Positions 42,833 through 52,795 of a DNA stretch of 63,585 nucleotides are shown here, piece by piece. Origin of the DNA: Lachnospiraceae bacterium (GTDB taxonomy: Bacteria; Bacillota; Clostridia; Lachnospirales; Lachnospiraceae). The translations under genes were made by a program, and so were the position numbers. The stretch is from NCBI GenBank assembly GCA_017551665.1, contig JAFZLB010000074.1, forward strand, positions 1-63,585, written 5' to 3'. Within the stretch, counting starts at the first letter, position 1. Every line of letters starts with the position of its first letter. The notes under the pieces were generated by a model. It worked only from the letters and a program-made list of their open reading frames with translations. It did no database searches and was not told where the DNA came from.

Positions 42833-43259
42833 ACTCCCTCATGATCGCGCGGATCGTTTTTTCTTCGCCTTCGATCACCAGCCGCAGGCGGTCGTTTTTG
42901 GAATAAGAGGCAAAGCGGATGTTCTCTCCGTCCGAGAAGCGGGAGACTGTGTCACAAAACCATTCGGCCGTTTTTTGTTTTTCCTCGTCTGTTTGTACAA
43001 GATTGAGAATGACGCAGGCCCTGTTGCCCTTCGCCATCGGATCGTTCAAAAAGTCCGTAACGATCGCGTCGCGTTTGGCAATGATTTTGGAAAAGACGTT
43101 AGGATCGGCGCAAAAGGCTGCAATATCGTCTTCCGAAAACTGCCAGACACCGCCCTTCTTTTCGCCGCGTAACACGCCGCTCCGGATATAGTTTCGCAGC
43201 GTGCGTGTCGTAAAGCCCGTCATCATGGATAATTCGTTGATGGTACATGTCGTCTTCAT
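42816..43259 (-). CDS. MerR-like DNA-binding regulator
   Basis: The 147-residue protein has an N-terminal winged helix of MerR/excisionase type (TINELSMMTGFTTRTLRNYI, SGVLRGEKKGGVWQFSEDDI). The rest (about 60-147) is an alpha/beta sensor-like domain with no recognised fold. It precedes the ABC exporter with a 17-bp overlap and so probably controls it in response to a transported compound. Confidence 0.78.
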   Translation of the reverse strand: MKTTCTINELSMMTGFTTRTLRNYIRSGVLRGEKKGGVWQFSEDDIAAFCADPNVFSKIIAKRDAIVTDFLNDPMAKGNRACVILNLVQTDEEKQKTAEWFCDTVSRFSDGENIRFASYSKNDRLRLVIEGEEKTIRAIMREYDERG

Positions 43260-43340
43260 GCTTCCATCATAAACGCGAAAATCCCGATTTTCAATATGAA
43301 AAACGGGGCGTTTTTCAACAACGCCCCGCCCTTACATTAT

Positions 43341-44171
43341 CTACATCAACTGTCCGCCGCAGTATTCGCAGAACTTCGCACCGGGTTGCAGCTGCGCGTT
43401 ACAGAACGGACACACAGTTGGCCCCTGCGGCATCATCTGCGGCTGCGGTGCCATCTGCGGCTGCTGCACCATCTGCTGCTGCGGCATCATCTGCGGTTGC
43501 GCCATGCCGCCCATGCGCATGCCGTCCACGGCGTCTTTGATCTCATTGCCGAGCGCGATCATTTCATTATACTTCGTGACACCCGTACGCATGCCCATCG
43601 AGGCGCTGTGCATATTCCACGAACCCGACATCGTGTTCATGGGCTGCTCGCCGGTCTTGATGTAGCCGTTGGACAGCGAGTATTTGATCTCGTCAAAAAA
43701 CGGTGTATTGACATGGAGCGTCACATAAAAGTTGTAAGAGTATTCATATCGCGGCGGTTGATAAGAAACGGGTTTGCCGTCCTTGTCCTTATCTTTGATC
43801 TCATTGCGGCTCTCCTGTATGTCAAGACTGCAGCCTGTCGCCTGCGAAAAGTCCATCACATCCGGATTGGCCGTCGCGAGATTGGACGCGCTTGTCACCA
43901 TGAATTTGCGCGCGTTGTCATCGATCAGCAGCTTCGTATGCCGGCCGATGCTGCGCGTGGTTTGAAAGGCGGCAACGGCACTTTTGTTTTCTTCCCGGTA
44001 CGCAAGCTGCGCCTCGAGATCGGCTCTTGTCGAACGTCTGCGCTCGTTAAACCAGGGCGAAAGCTTGGACGCGCATTCCTTGCACATATTGCCGTCCTCA
44101 AACTTCTTGTTGCCGAGCATACCGATTCTGTTACCGCAAAAATCACAATACTTCTTTTCAAACAGTCCCAT
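43341..44171 (-). CDS. zinc-ribbon protein with N-terminal DUF4428-type domain
   Basis: A 276-residue cytosolic protein with an N-terminal Cys4 ribbon (YCDFCGNRIGMLG...CKECASKLSPWF), a central beta-rich domain, a Gln/Met/Pro-rich linker (PQMMPQQQMVQQPQMAPQPQ) and a C-terminal Cys4 ribbon (CPFCNAQLQPGAKFCEYCGG). The start at 44171 follows AAGGAGG; an upstream extension to 44213 is possible. Function is unknown. Such proteins are often linked to stress or membrane assemblies. Confidence 0.75.
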   Translation of the reverse strand: MGLFEKKYCDFCGNRIGMLGNKKFEDGNMCKECASKLSPWFNERRRSTRADLEAQLAYREENKSAVAAFQTTRSIGRHTKLLIDDNARKFMVTSASNLATANPDVMDFSQATGCSLDIQESRNEIKDKDKDGKPVSYQPPRYEYSYNFYVTLHVNTPFFDEIKYSLSNGYIKTGEQPMNTMSGSWNMHSASMGMRTGVTKYNEMIALGNEIKDAVDGMRMGGMAQPQMMPQQQMVQQPQMAPQPQMMPQGPTVCPFCNAQLQPGAKFCEYCGGQLM

Positions 44172-44255
44172 AACGTCCTCCTTCTTGTTCGAAGTATGAG
44201 ACGATGATAGCATGTTTTTCTTTCTCTGTGTATCCTACAAATGGGGGGTTTTTTT

Positions 44256-44975
44256 CTACAACGGCAAAAGAATTTCCGTCGCGAAGACGCCGGGTTCGTT
44301 CTGGCGGTTCAGCCAGCCGTCGTACTTTTTGACGACCTGGTCGACGCGGCGCAGGCCGTGGCCGTGGTCGCCGCGCTTCGTGCTGAAATACGCGTCGGTG
44401 CGCTGACGCACGGTTTCCGTTGTAGCGTTCGTGACGGAGATGTAAAGCTGCTGCTTCAGAACGCTGATATAGACGCGAAGAAAACGCTCCTCTTCCGCTT
44501 CGATTTTGCGGCAGGATTCGATGGCGTTGTCCAGAAGATTTCCGAGAATCACGCAGAGATCAATTTCCGAAACCGTCAGCGCGGGCGGCACGGTGGCGTC
44601 GCATTTGACGGGCACCCGCTCCTGCTCCGCCATTGCCATCTTCGCGTTCAGAATCGCGTCGATCTGCAGATTGCCGGTGTGGTAGGTGGTGTCGATCGCG
44701 TCCAGATCCTGTTCCAGTTCCTTCAGATAGTTTCCCATCTCGGCGATCTGTCCAGCGGCCAGATGCCCTTTGAGCGACTGCAGATGATTGTGATAATCAT
44801 GCCGCCAGCCGCGCATCGTCAGATACATCGTTTCGATCTCATCCATCTGCTGCTTCAGGAGTTTGTTCTGATAGCGGATGGTCTTCTCTTCCTGGCTCTT
44901 GATGAAGCGACGCACAAAGACCGCCACCGCGGCGGCGAAGACAATCACGATGGCGCTCACAAGCAAGGGGCTCAT
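44256..44975 (-). CDS. AgrC-type sensor histidine kinase
   Basis: A 239-residue kinase with one N-terminal membrane helix (2-24), a coiled coil, the H-box RGWRHDYHNHLQSLKGHL (phosphorylated His in RHDYHNH), the N-box LGNLLDNAIESC and a short G-box GHGLRRV. This is the GHKL type of AgrC/VirS kinases, with an unusually small sensor part. The start overlaps the response-regulator stop as ATGA, so the pair is co-translated. Confidence 0.9.
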   Translation of the reverse strand: MSPLLVSAIVIVFAAAVAVFVRRFIKSQEEKTIRYQNKLLKQQMDEIETMYLTMRGWRHDYHNHLQSLKGHLAAGQIAEMGNYLKELEQDLDAIDTTYHTGNLQIDAILNAKMAMAEQERVPVKCDATVPPALTVSEIDLCVILGNLLDNAIESCRKIEAEEERFLRVYISVLKQQLYISVTNATTETVRQRTDAYFSTKRGDHGHGLRRVDQVVKKYDGWLNRQNEPGVFATEILLPL

Positions 44976-45757
44976 GCGTCCTCTCCTTCCGCCGGGCGGT
45001 TCGCCGCGATGAAGGCCTGCATGACCGCGTCACGGTTGCCCCGCGCAACGGGGAAGGAACGGTTGCCCTCCGCGACGCAGGCATCCTTTGTCACGCGCAG
45101 GATGTTCTTCATGTTGACGGCGAAGGAACGATGGATTCGCGTCAGAAACGCCTGTGCTTCGCCGCTGCAAGAAAGCGCCGCGTCCATCTCTTCGCAAAGA
45201 CGCTGAAAGCCCTGCCGGACGGTGAGCACCTGTCCCTGCTCCGCCGTGCCTTCCTTCAGATGCACGATGCAGTCATGCGCCTGCGCCTCGACCGCAAGGA
45301 TGTCGTCCGCTTCGACTTTGACGCGTTCCTTTTCCGCCTGCAAAAAAACATAGCGCTTCGGCGCGCGGTACAGCGCAAAGGCTTTGTCCAGGATTTTGAA
45401 GATCTGCTCCTTTTCGTAAGGCTTCAGCAGATAGCCGATCGCATCCACGTCATAGCCTTCGAAGACATGGTCGCGGATGCCGGTCACAAAGCAGACAGGG
45501 TAAGGCATCTTCGCCTCCCGCATCTTTTTGGCGAGTGCGATGCCGGACATGGGGGTTGGACCGTCCTGCGCTTTGATCTCGATGTCCAGCAACAGCAGAC
45601 CGGCGTCCAGCCCGTCCTGCAAATCCCACCACAGCGTATCGCAGTCTGCGTACTCCATTACTTCCGCCGTGATTTTCTTTTCTTCCGCGTACCGGTCAAT
45701 GTACCGGTGCAGCAGCGCGACCTGTGCCGCCTCGTCATCACAGCAAACGATCCGCAT
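44972..45757 (-). CDS. LytTR-family response regulator
   Basis: A 261-residue regulator: receiver domain (RIVCCDDEAAQVALLHRYI; phospho-Asp in LLLLDIEI; GYLLKPY) and a C-terminal LytTR DNA-binding domain (DILAVEAQAHDCIVHLK...FLTRIHRSFAVNMKNI). The start at 45757 is chosen because AAAGGAGA lies 5 bases upstream; the open frame extends further through repeat B and is not real. It likely controls the divergent ABC pair at 46045. Confidence 0.9.
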   Translation of the reverse strand: MRIVCCDDEAAQVALLHRYIDRYAEEKKITAEVMEYADCDTLWWDLQDGLDAGLLLLDIEIKAQDGPTPMSGIALAKKMREAKMPYPVCFVTGIRDHVFEGYDVDAIGYLLKPYEKEQIFKILDKAFALYRAPKRYVFLQAEKERVKVEADDILAVEAQAHDCIVHLKEGTAEQGQVLTVRQGFQRLCEEMDAALSCSGEAQAFLTRIHRSFAVNMKNILRVTKDACVAEGNRSFPVARGNRDAVMQAFIAANRPAEGEDA

Positions 45758-45807
45758 CCGCTCTCCTTTCCGCTGCTTTCTTTCGTGTCTGCATGACCAT
45801 ACTATTT

Positions 45808-45908
45808 TACCACACGCCCCTCCTGCTCTGCCATCCATGTCAGAGCGCAGGACAGTCGGGTCGGTAGTATGGCGCATCCATGCACGCATACCACACGCCC
45901 CTCCTGCA
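45808..45908. repeat. two-hairpin dispersed repeat, copy B
   Basis: It matches copy A (36444-36532). Hairpin 1 is GCTCTG/CAGAGC and hairpin 2 is GTATGGCGCA/TGC-CGCATAC. The stem bases differ from copy A on both sides, keeping pairing. The unit GGAGGGGCGTGTGGTA (minus strand) occurs at both ends. On the minus strand it ends GTGTGGTAAAAT, an extended -10-like site upstream of the regulator gene. Confidence 0.75.
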
Positions 45909-46044
45909 CGCATTCCACATACCGTTCGTGCAAAAAACAGACATTTCGTGCGTATTTTCTCCCGCGCTCCTATTCTATGATATGGTAAGCGCAGGGAACG
46001 CCCGCCGCGTTTCCACCGAAGTGACGAACAACGAAAGGAGCACC

Positions 46045-47874
46045 ATGGAAGAAAAAGACAACATCCGCTCCGCATACTCCAACCCGCAGACGGCGCGTCT
46101 GATCTTAAAGGATGTATGGAGCTATGACAAAAAACTCTTTCTGATGATGGCGCTGCAGATTCTGTTCAGCGTGCTCTCCACGACAGGCGGCACGCTGCTT
46201 CCCGGCATCATCATCTTCCTTCTGACTTCGGTGCAGACGCCGGAGCAGTTTTTGTGGCGTGTTGCCGGCATCTTCCTTGTCTATGGACTGATCCAGGCCA
46301 TTCACGCCTATGTGATGCAAGTGGAGATCTTCCAGTTGATCGAGTTCCGGCAGCAATACGGGTGGGAAAGGCTCATCCGCTGCTCAAACCGCTGTGATTA
46401 CGAGGTCTATGCAAGGGAAAGCACCACAACGCTGGCGAGCAAGGCGGAAAATTCCCTCGACGCCAATATGTGGGGCTACGAGGGCTTCCTGCACGGCATC
46501 GTGCCGCTTTGCGCGGCGCTTCTCGGGCTTGCCGTCTATGCGCTGGTGATCACGACGGTCAGTCCGCTGATCCTGCTGCTGTTGCTTACCTTGTCTGTCC
46601 TCAGTTATCTGCTCTATCTTATCATGCACAAACGCGCCCTGCGCTACCGCGATCTGATGATGAAGGAACGAAAGCACCAGCGCTATTACGAAAAGCTCTG
46701 CTTTGACACCACGCTGGCAAAGGACATCCGCCTCTATCAGTCCCATCCGCTTTTAAAGCGTCTTTTCGCCACCGTGACCGCACGCGTGCGCGGTATGGAG
46801 ACGAAACGCCGCAACCGCATCCTTGCATACGAGGTTGTGGTGGAACTGACAAGCTGCATCCGGGACGCGGTCTGCTACGGCTATCTGATTTATCTGATGC
46901 GGACGCAGTCGCTTCCGCTTGCTTCCTTCGTCCTGTATTTAAGCGTTGTTTCCGGCTTTTCCGCATGGTTCACGCTGATCACGGAGACGCTGGCGAAACT
47001 CAACGACGACTTAAGCCGCACCTCTTATCTCTATGATTACATTGATCTGCTGCAACCGCCCGCCGGAAGTGCGACGCTGCCGAAAGAGCAGCCGGACATC
47101 GTGTTTGATCATGTCAGCTACTGTTATCCGGACGCGGAGGAGCCCGTGATCAAAGACTTCTCGCTGCACATCAAACCGGGAGAAACACTGGCGCTCGTCG
47201 GTGTCAACGGCGCGGGAAAGACCACGCTGGTAAAGCTCCTTGCGGGGCTCTATCATCCGACCGGCGGTACCATTTATGTGAACGGCGTTGATCTGGAAAC
47301 GGTCTCACGCGAGGAGTGGTTTCAGCGCATCGGCATTGTGTTCCAGGACGCCGGCGCCCTTTCCTTTACCATCGCCGAAAACGTCTCCGCCCTGCCGGAG
47401 GGCAGTTACGACGAGCAAAAGGTACTGGACGCGCTTTCCAGAGCCGGGCTGAAGGAAAAAACGGACAGCCTCGAAAAGGGCATCCGCACCTTTTTGGGAA
47501 AGGACGTTGCCGAGGACGGCATTCAGCTTTCCGGCGGCGAGAGACAAAAGATGCTGCTGGCGCGTGCCTTTTATCATGACCCCGGACTGCTTATTTTAGA
47601 CGAACCGACCGCCGCGCTGGACGCGATCAGCGAGCAGGAGCTTTATCTGCAATACCGGAAATTCATTGCGGAGAAGTCCTCCATCTTCATCTCGCACCGG
47701 CTGGCCAGCACGCGCTTCTGCGACCGTATCATCCTGATGGAGGACGGCAGGATCGCGGAGGAAGGAAACCACGACAGCCTGATGGAGAAAAAGGGCGCCT
47801 ACTACGAAATGTTTGAAGCACAAAGCAGGTATTACCGGGAAGGAGAACAGGCAAATGAAGAAGACCTTTTCTGA
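46045..47874 (+). CDS. ABC exporter half-transporter, first subunit
   Basis: A 609-residue fused permease-ATPase: six membrane helices (about 25-310), Walker A VGVNGAGKTTLVKLL, signature QLSGGERQKMLLAR, Walker B LLILDEPTAALD, and the FISHRLAS switch. AAAGGAG lies 5 bases before the ATG. It overlaps the second subunit by 20 bp, so the two form a heterodimer. The neighbouring LytTR/AgrC pair and lack of a C39 protease domain suggest export of a peptide or lipid whose identity is unknown. Confidence 0.9.
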   Translation: MEEKDNIRSAYSNPQTARLILKDVWSYDKKLFLMMALQILFSVLSTTGGTLLPGIIIFLLTSVQTPEQFLWRVAGIFLVYGLIQAIHAYVMQVEIFQLIEFRQQYGWERLIRCSNRCDYEVYARESTTTLASKAENSLDANMWGYEGFLHGIVPLCAALLGLAVYALVITTVSPLILLLLLTLSVLSYLLYLIMHKRALRYRDLMMKERKHQRYYEKLCFDTTLAKDIRLYQSHPLLKRLFATVTARVRGMETKRRNRILAYEVVVELTSCIRDAVCYGYLIYLMRTQSLPLASFVLYLSVVSGFSAWFTLITETLAKLNDDLSRTSYLYDYIDLLQPPAGSATLPKEQPDIVFDHVSYCYPDAEEPVIKDFSLHIKPGETLALVGVNGAGKTTLVKLLAGLYHPTGGTIYVNGVDLETVSREEWFQRIGIVFQDAGALSFTIAENVSALPEGSYDEQKVLDALSRAGLKEKTDSLEKGIRTFLGKDVAEDGIQLSGGERQKMLLARAFYHDPGLLILDEPTAALDAISEQELYLQYRKFIAEKSSIFISHRLASTRFCDRIILMEDGRIAEEGNHDSLMEKKGAYYEMFEAQSRYYREGEQANEEDLF

Positions 47875-49747
47875 ATTATGGAAGCTCCTTTCCCTGATGA
47901 AAAAGGACTATCCGCTGCTGAAGATATTTTGCTTCATCGACGCGGTGACGACCGCCTTTTCGCCCTATGTGCAGCTGGTGTTTTACGCGCGTATCCTGCG
48001 CTTTCTCCTGGCGCGTGACTTTCCGCAGGCGGTGACGAACGCGGCCGTCATGATCGGTCTGACGCTTCTGCTTTCGCTCATTCACCGGGTTGTGGGTGCA
48101 AGGCTTGCCTCCTGGCAGAACCTGATCGATGAAACCAGCATCAACGAACAGCTTTCCGCCAAAAGCTATGTGATGGAATATGACCATCTGGAAAGAACGG
48201 AGACGCTTGACCGCATCCGCAGTGCCGATTATCTCCGGAACGGGAGCGGCGGTGTCGATTATGTCGTGACCTGCATGATAAAACTGATTTCCGCCGCGCT
48301 GTCCTTCGTCTGTGCGCTGCTGTTTTTGTTCCGCCTCTTTGTGCAGTCCGCGGAGGTCTTTCGCATCGCGGATCCGGCGCTGTGGGCACTCGCCTTTGGA
48401 TTTGTCCTCGTTCTCCTGACAGGGATGCTTACCGCAAAAAAAGAGGGCGTGATTATGAACGACCTCATGCAACGAAACGCGCACGGAAACGCGGTCAGCG
48501 GATACCTGATCAACACAGGTCTGGGCGTATCCATGAAAAAAGATCTGCTGGTCTATGGCATGGCGGACATGCTTGCCACGCGTTTTAAGGAATACGTCAA
48601 ACAAACAGGACCGGTGTATATGGCATTTGGAAAACAATCCGGCGTCCTTACCTCGGTCAGAACCTTTGCCATGAATGTATATGCCGCCTGCGGCTATGTC
48701 TTTGTCGGGCTGCGTGCGCTTTCCGGTGCGATTCCGGTGTCGGATGTTCTGCTGTACGCCGGTGCATTGCAGCGGCTGACTTCCGCCTGCGAAGAGCTTG
48801 TGAAAAACTACATGAGTATTAAAATGCGCCTCGAATATCTGATGCAGTTTTACGACTTCATCCATCAGGAGCCCATGCACTACACCGGAACGCTGCCGGT
48901 GGAAAAGCGCTCGGACGGGGATTATGAGCTGGAGTTCCGCGATGTTTCCTTTACCTATCCGGAAACCGAAGAAGAAGTGCTGTCGCATGTGAATCTGAAA
49001 TTCAAGGTCGGGCAGAAGATGGCACTTGTCGGCAGAAACGGCGCGGGAAAATCCACAATCGTGAAACTGCTCTGCCGCCTCTATGAGCCGACGGAAGGCG
49101 AGATTCTCTTAAACGGCATCGACATCCGCAAGTATGATTACGCGGAATACACCACCGTCTTCGCGCCGGTGTTCCAGGATTTCAAACTGTTCTCGCTGCC
49201 GGTACGCGACAACATCACCTGCGGGTATGAAGCAGATGAAGCGCCGTGGACGGAAGCGGCGGCTGGCGATGTTGCCGGAAAAGACAACACAGGCGACACA
49301 CAGGAAAACACCTCCGACCGTCGCATCTGGGAAGCCCTCGAAAAAGCCGGCATCGCGGAACGCGTGCGCGAGATGAAGGACGGGCTTGAGACCCTGCTCT
49401 ACCATGACAACGGCGAAGGCATCGACGTCTCCGGCGGCGAGGCGCAACGCCTGGCGATTGCGCGCGCCTGGTACAAGAACGCGCCCTTCCTGATTTTGGA
49501 CGAACCGACTGCGGCACTCGACCCGCTGACGGAGGCGCAGATTTACGAACACTTCAATGAACTCGTCGGACAGAAAACCGCGATCTACATTTCCCACCGC
49601 ATGAGCTCCTGCAAGTTCTGTGACGAGATTGTTGTCTTCGATAAAGGGCACATCGTCGAGCGCGGCACGCATGACAGCCTGCTCGCGGACGACGGCGTCT
49701 ACGCGAAGCTTTTCAACACACAGGCGGCCTATTACCAGACCGCCTGA
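47855..49747 (+). CDS. ABC exporter half-transporter, second subunit
   Basis: A 630-residue fused permease-ATPase: six helices, Walker A VGRNGAGKSTIVKLL, signature DVSGGEAQRLAIARAW, Walker B FLILDEPTAALD and an IYISHRMSS switch. An acidic insert (EAAAGDVAGKDNTGDTQENT) sits between the Q-loop and the signature. The start at 47855 follows AAGGAG by 9 bases; the longer open frame to 47813 is unlikely. It pairs with the gene at 46045. Confidence 0.9.
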   Translation: MKKTFSELWKLLSLMKKDYPLLKIFCFIDAVTTAFSPYVQLVFYARILRFLLARDFPQAVTNAAVMIGLTLLLSLIHRVVGARLASWQNLIDETSINEQLSAKSYVMEYDHLERTETLDRIRSADYLRNGSGGVDYVVTCMIKLISAALSFVCALLFLFRLFVQSAEVFRIADPALWALAFGFVLVLLTGMLTAKKEGVIMNDLMQRNAHGNAVSGYLINTGLGVSMKKDLLVYGMADMLATRFKEYVKQTGPVYMAFGKQSGVLTSVRTFAMNVYAACGYVFVGLRALSGAIPVSDVLLYAGALQRLTSACEELVKNYMSIKMRLEYLMQFYDFIHQEPMHYTGTLPVEKRSDGDYELEFRDVSFTYPETEEEVLSHVNLKFKVGQKMALVGRNGAGKSTIVKLLCRLYEPTEGEILLNGIDIRKYDYAEYTTVFAPVFQDFKLFSLPVRDNITCGYEADEAPWTEAAAGDVAGKDNTGDTQENTSDRRIWEALEKAGIAERVREMKDGLETLLYHDNGEGIDVSGGEAQRLAIARAWYKNAPFLILDEPTAALDPLTEAQIYEHFNELVGQKTAIYISHRMSSCKFCDEIVVFDKGHIVERGTHDSLLADDGVYAKLFNTQAAYYQTA

Positions 49748-49797
49748 TGACTGCACTATTCATACTGTGTCTGACATAAGCGCCCGATTAACGCGCC

Positions 49798-51636
49798 TCA
49801 GATCTGGAAGAGACTGATCTCCTGCTCGATCTCATGCGCCATTTCGGTCAGTTTGCGCACCGTCTGCGCCATGTCATTCAGCGACTGCGCCTGCGCCTTG
49901 GAACTGGCGGCGGACGCTTCCATGCTCTCCGCGATGGACGCGGCGCTGTTGCCGACCGTTTCCGAAGAGCTGCGGACATCATCGCTTTGCTGCGTGAGGC
50001 TCTTGATGGACGCACCGGTTTCTTCGATGAAGGCAACGATGTCCTTGACCGAGCCGTTGATGGAACCGAAAATTTCACCGGCGTTGCCGACGGCGTCCTT
50101 GGAAACCTTCACTTCATCGCTGCCCCTGCGGACCGCCGTGACCGCCTCCATTGTCTCTTCCTGAATCATGCCGACGAGACCGGAAATATCACCCGCCGCA
50201 CGCTGTGATTCCTCCGCCAGCTTCCGCACCTCTTCCGCGACCACCGCAAAGCCCTTGCCGTGCTGTCCCGCGCGTGCCGCTTCAATGGAAGCGTTGAGCG
50301 AGAGCAGGTTCGTCTGCGAAGAAATATCGGAAATCGTGGACACGATCTGGCCGATTTCGGAGGAGCGCTGTCCCAGCAGTTCCATGAGCTCCGCGGATTT
50401 GGAGATCGTCGCTTCGAGAGACGCGATTTTATCTACGGCATCATTGACCACGGCGGAACCGTCGTCGGATTCCTGCGAGATCGTCTTCGCGTTTTCAATG
50501 ATGACATCCACGCTGGTGTTGACTTCATCCAGGGAAGAAACCATTTCCGCCAGCGTCTGCAGCACCTCCGAGGTGGACTGATGCTGCACCTGCGCACTCG
50601 CGGCGGATTCGGAAATTTCATCCGCCATGGCACCGGACACCTCCGCGCTGCTGTTTGTCCGGTCGGACAGCTTTTCGTTGGATTCCACCAGCTCCTGCAT
50701 CGCGCCGGAGGTCTTTCCGATAAAGCTGCGCATCTGTCCCATGACTTCGTTGATGTTGTTGCCGAGCTTGCCCAGCTCGTTCTGCTGCGTGATGTGAACT
50801 TCCGTAATCGCGAAGCGTCCATTTTCGTCCTTCGCGATGGCCTGTGTGAGTTTTTTGATCGGGCGGTACACATCCACCAGCGTGTACACATACATAATCA
50901 GAATCTGCACCAGAATCACGCCGATGAGAATAAGCGTGACCGTCGAAAGCATGGAGGAACGCGAAAACGCATCATCCACGTTGCCTTCGAGGCGTTCGTC
51001 CAAAAGATCGTAGAACTCGTTGATCGGTGCGGAAATTTCGTTCTTGACGCCCATATAAACATCATCGTTAAGGATGCGCACCGCGAATTCTTTTTCGCTC
51101 TCGCCTTCCTCCATCAGCGCCCGTTCCTCTTCGGTCATCCTGCCGTCCACGGCACGAAAGGCCAGCGCCTCGCGCTCCGCCAGCTCACTCGAAAGATCAT
51201 TCGCCTGTTTCAGCAGCGCGAGTTCTTCGTCCGTGTAACCGGCTTCCCGCATCAGATCCAGCAGCGCGATCTTTTCCGTTCCGCCGGAGATAAGGGAAGC
51301 GACATCCTCCGGAAACTCCGTCCAGAAAGAAGAGTCGTAGTCCTCCGGCCGCGGAAAGTTCCCCGCGCGGATATCGACCACCGCGTTGTACACATCCATG
51401 TAATGCTGCTCTCCCGTTTCACAGTACATGCGCGCCATGTTGGTCAGCACGTCACTGGAGACCTGCATCTCCGCGGCCAGTTCTTCGGACAGGGTGTAGT
51501 TTTGCTGCACCTCGTTCAAATTCCTGATGGAACTGTTGGAACGGATTGCGATCACGCCCACACCAAGACAAAGAATGATCATGACAGTGAACATCGTAAT
51601 CACAAGAAAACGAATGGAAAACTTTGACAGCAACAT
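49798..51636 (-). CDS. methyl-accepting chemotaxis protein
   Basis: A 612-residue receptor with an N-terminal membrane helix, an extracytoplasmic four-helix-type sensor (about 35-240, glutamate-rich), a second helix (about 240-262), HAMP, and a cytoplasmic signalling domain with the conserved tip [20 protein letters not shown], then [17 protein letters not shown]. The start at 51636 follows AAAGGAGG. The ligand is unknown. No che or flagellar genes are in the window. It is convergent with the ABC pair. Confidence 0.93.
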   Translation of the reverse strand: MLLSKFSIRFLVITMFTVMIILCLGVGVIAIRSNSSIRNLNEVQQNYTLSEELAAEMQVSSDVLTNMARMYCETGEQHYMDVYNAVVDIRAGNFPRPEDYDSSFWTEFPEDVASLISGGTEKIALLDLMREAGYTDEELALLKQANDLSSELAEREALAFRAVDGRMTEEERALMEEGESEKEFAVRILNDDVYMGVKNEISAPINEFYDLLDERLEGNVDDAFSRSSMLSTVTLILIGVILVQILIMYVYTLVDVYRPIKKLTQAIAKDENGRFAITEVHITQQNELGKLGNNINEVMGQMRSFIGKTSGAMQELVESNEKLSDRTNSSAEVSGAMADEISESAASAQVQHQSTSEVLQTLAEMVSSLDEVNTSVDVIIENAKTISQESDDGSAVVNDAVDKIASLEATISKSAELMELLGQRSSEIGQIVSTISDISSQTNLLSLNASIEAARAGQHGKGFAVVAEEVRKLAEESQRAAGDISGLVGMIQEETMEAVTAVRRGSDEVKVSKDAVGNAGEIFGSINGSVKDIVAFIEETGASIKSLTQQSDDVRSSSETVGNSAASIAESMEASAASSKAQAQSLNDMAQTVRKLTEMAHEIEQEISLFQI

Positions 51637-51739
51637 ACACCCATCCTCCTTTCGGACTCGAAAAAACAACTACCTTAATTGTAGTACCGCGTCCGACCAT
51701 GGTCAATAACGACATTTATAAGAGTTTCTTTTTGCCGCT

Positions 51740-52783
51740 TTATTTTTTCTTGCCGAAACGGATGGTGAAGGACGTACCCTTTCCGGGTACGGAATCGACC
51801 GTAAGGACGCCGCCGTCGGCTTCGATCACGGTCTTCGCGAAGGACAGGCCGATGCCGAAGCTTTCCTTGTCGCTGCCGGCCGGCTTATAGAATCGTTCGA
51901 ATACATGCTTCAGTTCCTCGGGCGGAATGCCTTCTCCCTCGTCCCGCACGCGAAGCACGGTAAAGAGCGGACCGTCTTCCACCGAGAGCGTCACCGATTT
52001 GACGGCGTGGGCCTGCTCCTGCTCCGCCTCCGCTTCCGGCGATGCCGCTTCCGGCGCTTCGCCGTGGGGATGGGAATGCTCGATCGCATTTTTGACAATG
52101 TTCAGCAGGGCTTCCCGCTCCCAGGCGTAATCCGCGTACAGTGTGGCATTCAGATCCCCCTCTAAAACAAGTTCCACATCCGAGGCCTCCGCCAGCACCT
52201 CCAATGCTTCCCGCACGTCCCCAAAGAGACCGGCTGCCGCAAATTCACTTTTGCTCAGAGAAATCGTGCCGCTGTCGAATTTCGCAAGCTGCAAAAGCGT
52301 TGTCGCCAGCTGCGAGGTGCGGTCGATCTGTGTGCGGACGGAACGGAAAAAGGCGCGTCTGGTCGCCTCGTCCATATCAGGATTCTCGCTCAAATTGTCC
52401 AGCGTGATCTGCATGCTCGTAAGCGGCGTCCGGATCTGGTGGGAGATATCGGCCAGCGCACGGCTTAGGTTTTCGCTTTCCTTCTTGCTCTGTTCCGTCT
52501 GCTCCCGCATCTGTACCGCGATCTTGTAAATCTCGTTCGCGAGAATCGAGAGGTTGCCCTCTTCGTTGTCCGCGATTCTCAGATCATAATTGCCATGCGA
52601 AAGGGAACGTACATATTCGATATAGGACGCGAGACGCTGTTCCCTGCGCCTTGCCCTGAGGATGTAGCGAACAAGGGCCGTCACGCCCGCAAGTGCAGCG
52701 ACCGCAAGGACCGCGGAAACAATCAAAACCATTATGTAAGCCCCGATGACAGGTGTGGCGATGACATCCAGTGAAATCCGCAT
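51740..52783 (-). CDS. sensor histidine kinase of a BceRS-like pair
   Basis: A 347-residue kinase: a membrane helix near residues 12-38, a linker like HAMP, H-box ALADISHQIRTPLTSMQI, N-box LLNIVKNAIEHS, D/F and G boxes (RVRDEGEGIPPEELKHVFER, FGIGLSFAKTVIE). An Ala/Glu-rich insert (HGEAPEAASPEAEAEQEQA) interrupts the ATP-binding domain. It is encoded last in the operon ATPase-permease-regulator-kinase. The extracellular sensor part is minimal, as in kinases that read the state of an ABC transporter. Confidence 0.9.
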   Translation of the reverse strand: MRISLDVIATPVIGAYIMVLIVSAVLAVAALAGVTALVRYILRARRREQRLASYIEYVRSLSHGNYDLRIADNEEGNLSILANEIYKIAVQMREQTEQSKKESENLSRALADISHQIRTPLTSMQITLDNLSENPDMDEATRRAFFRSVRTQIDRTSQLATTLLQLAKFDSGTISLSKSEFAAAGLFGDVREALEVLAEASDVELVLEGDLNATLYADYAWEREALLNIVKNAIEHSHPHGEAPEAASPEAEAEQEQAHAVKSVTLSVEDGPLFTVLRVRDEGEGIPPEELKHVFERFYKPAGSDKESFGIGLSFAKTVIEADGGVLTVDSVPGKGTSFTIRFGKKK

Positions 52784-52795
52784 GGCAGCCTCCGT

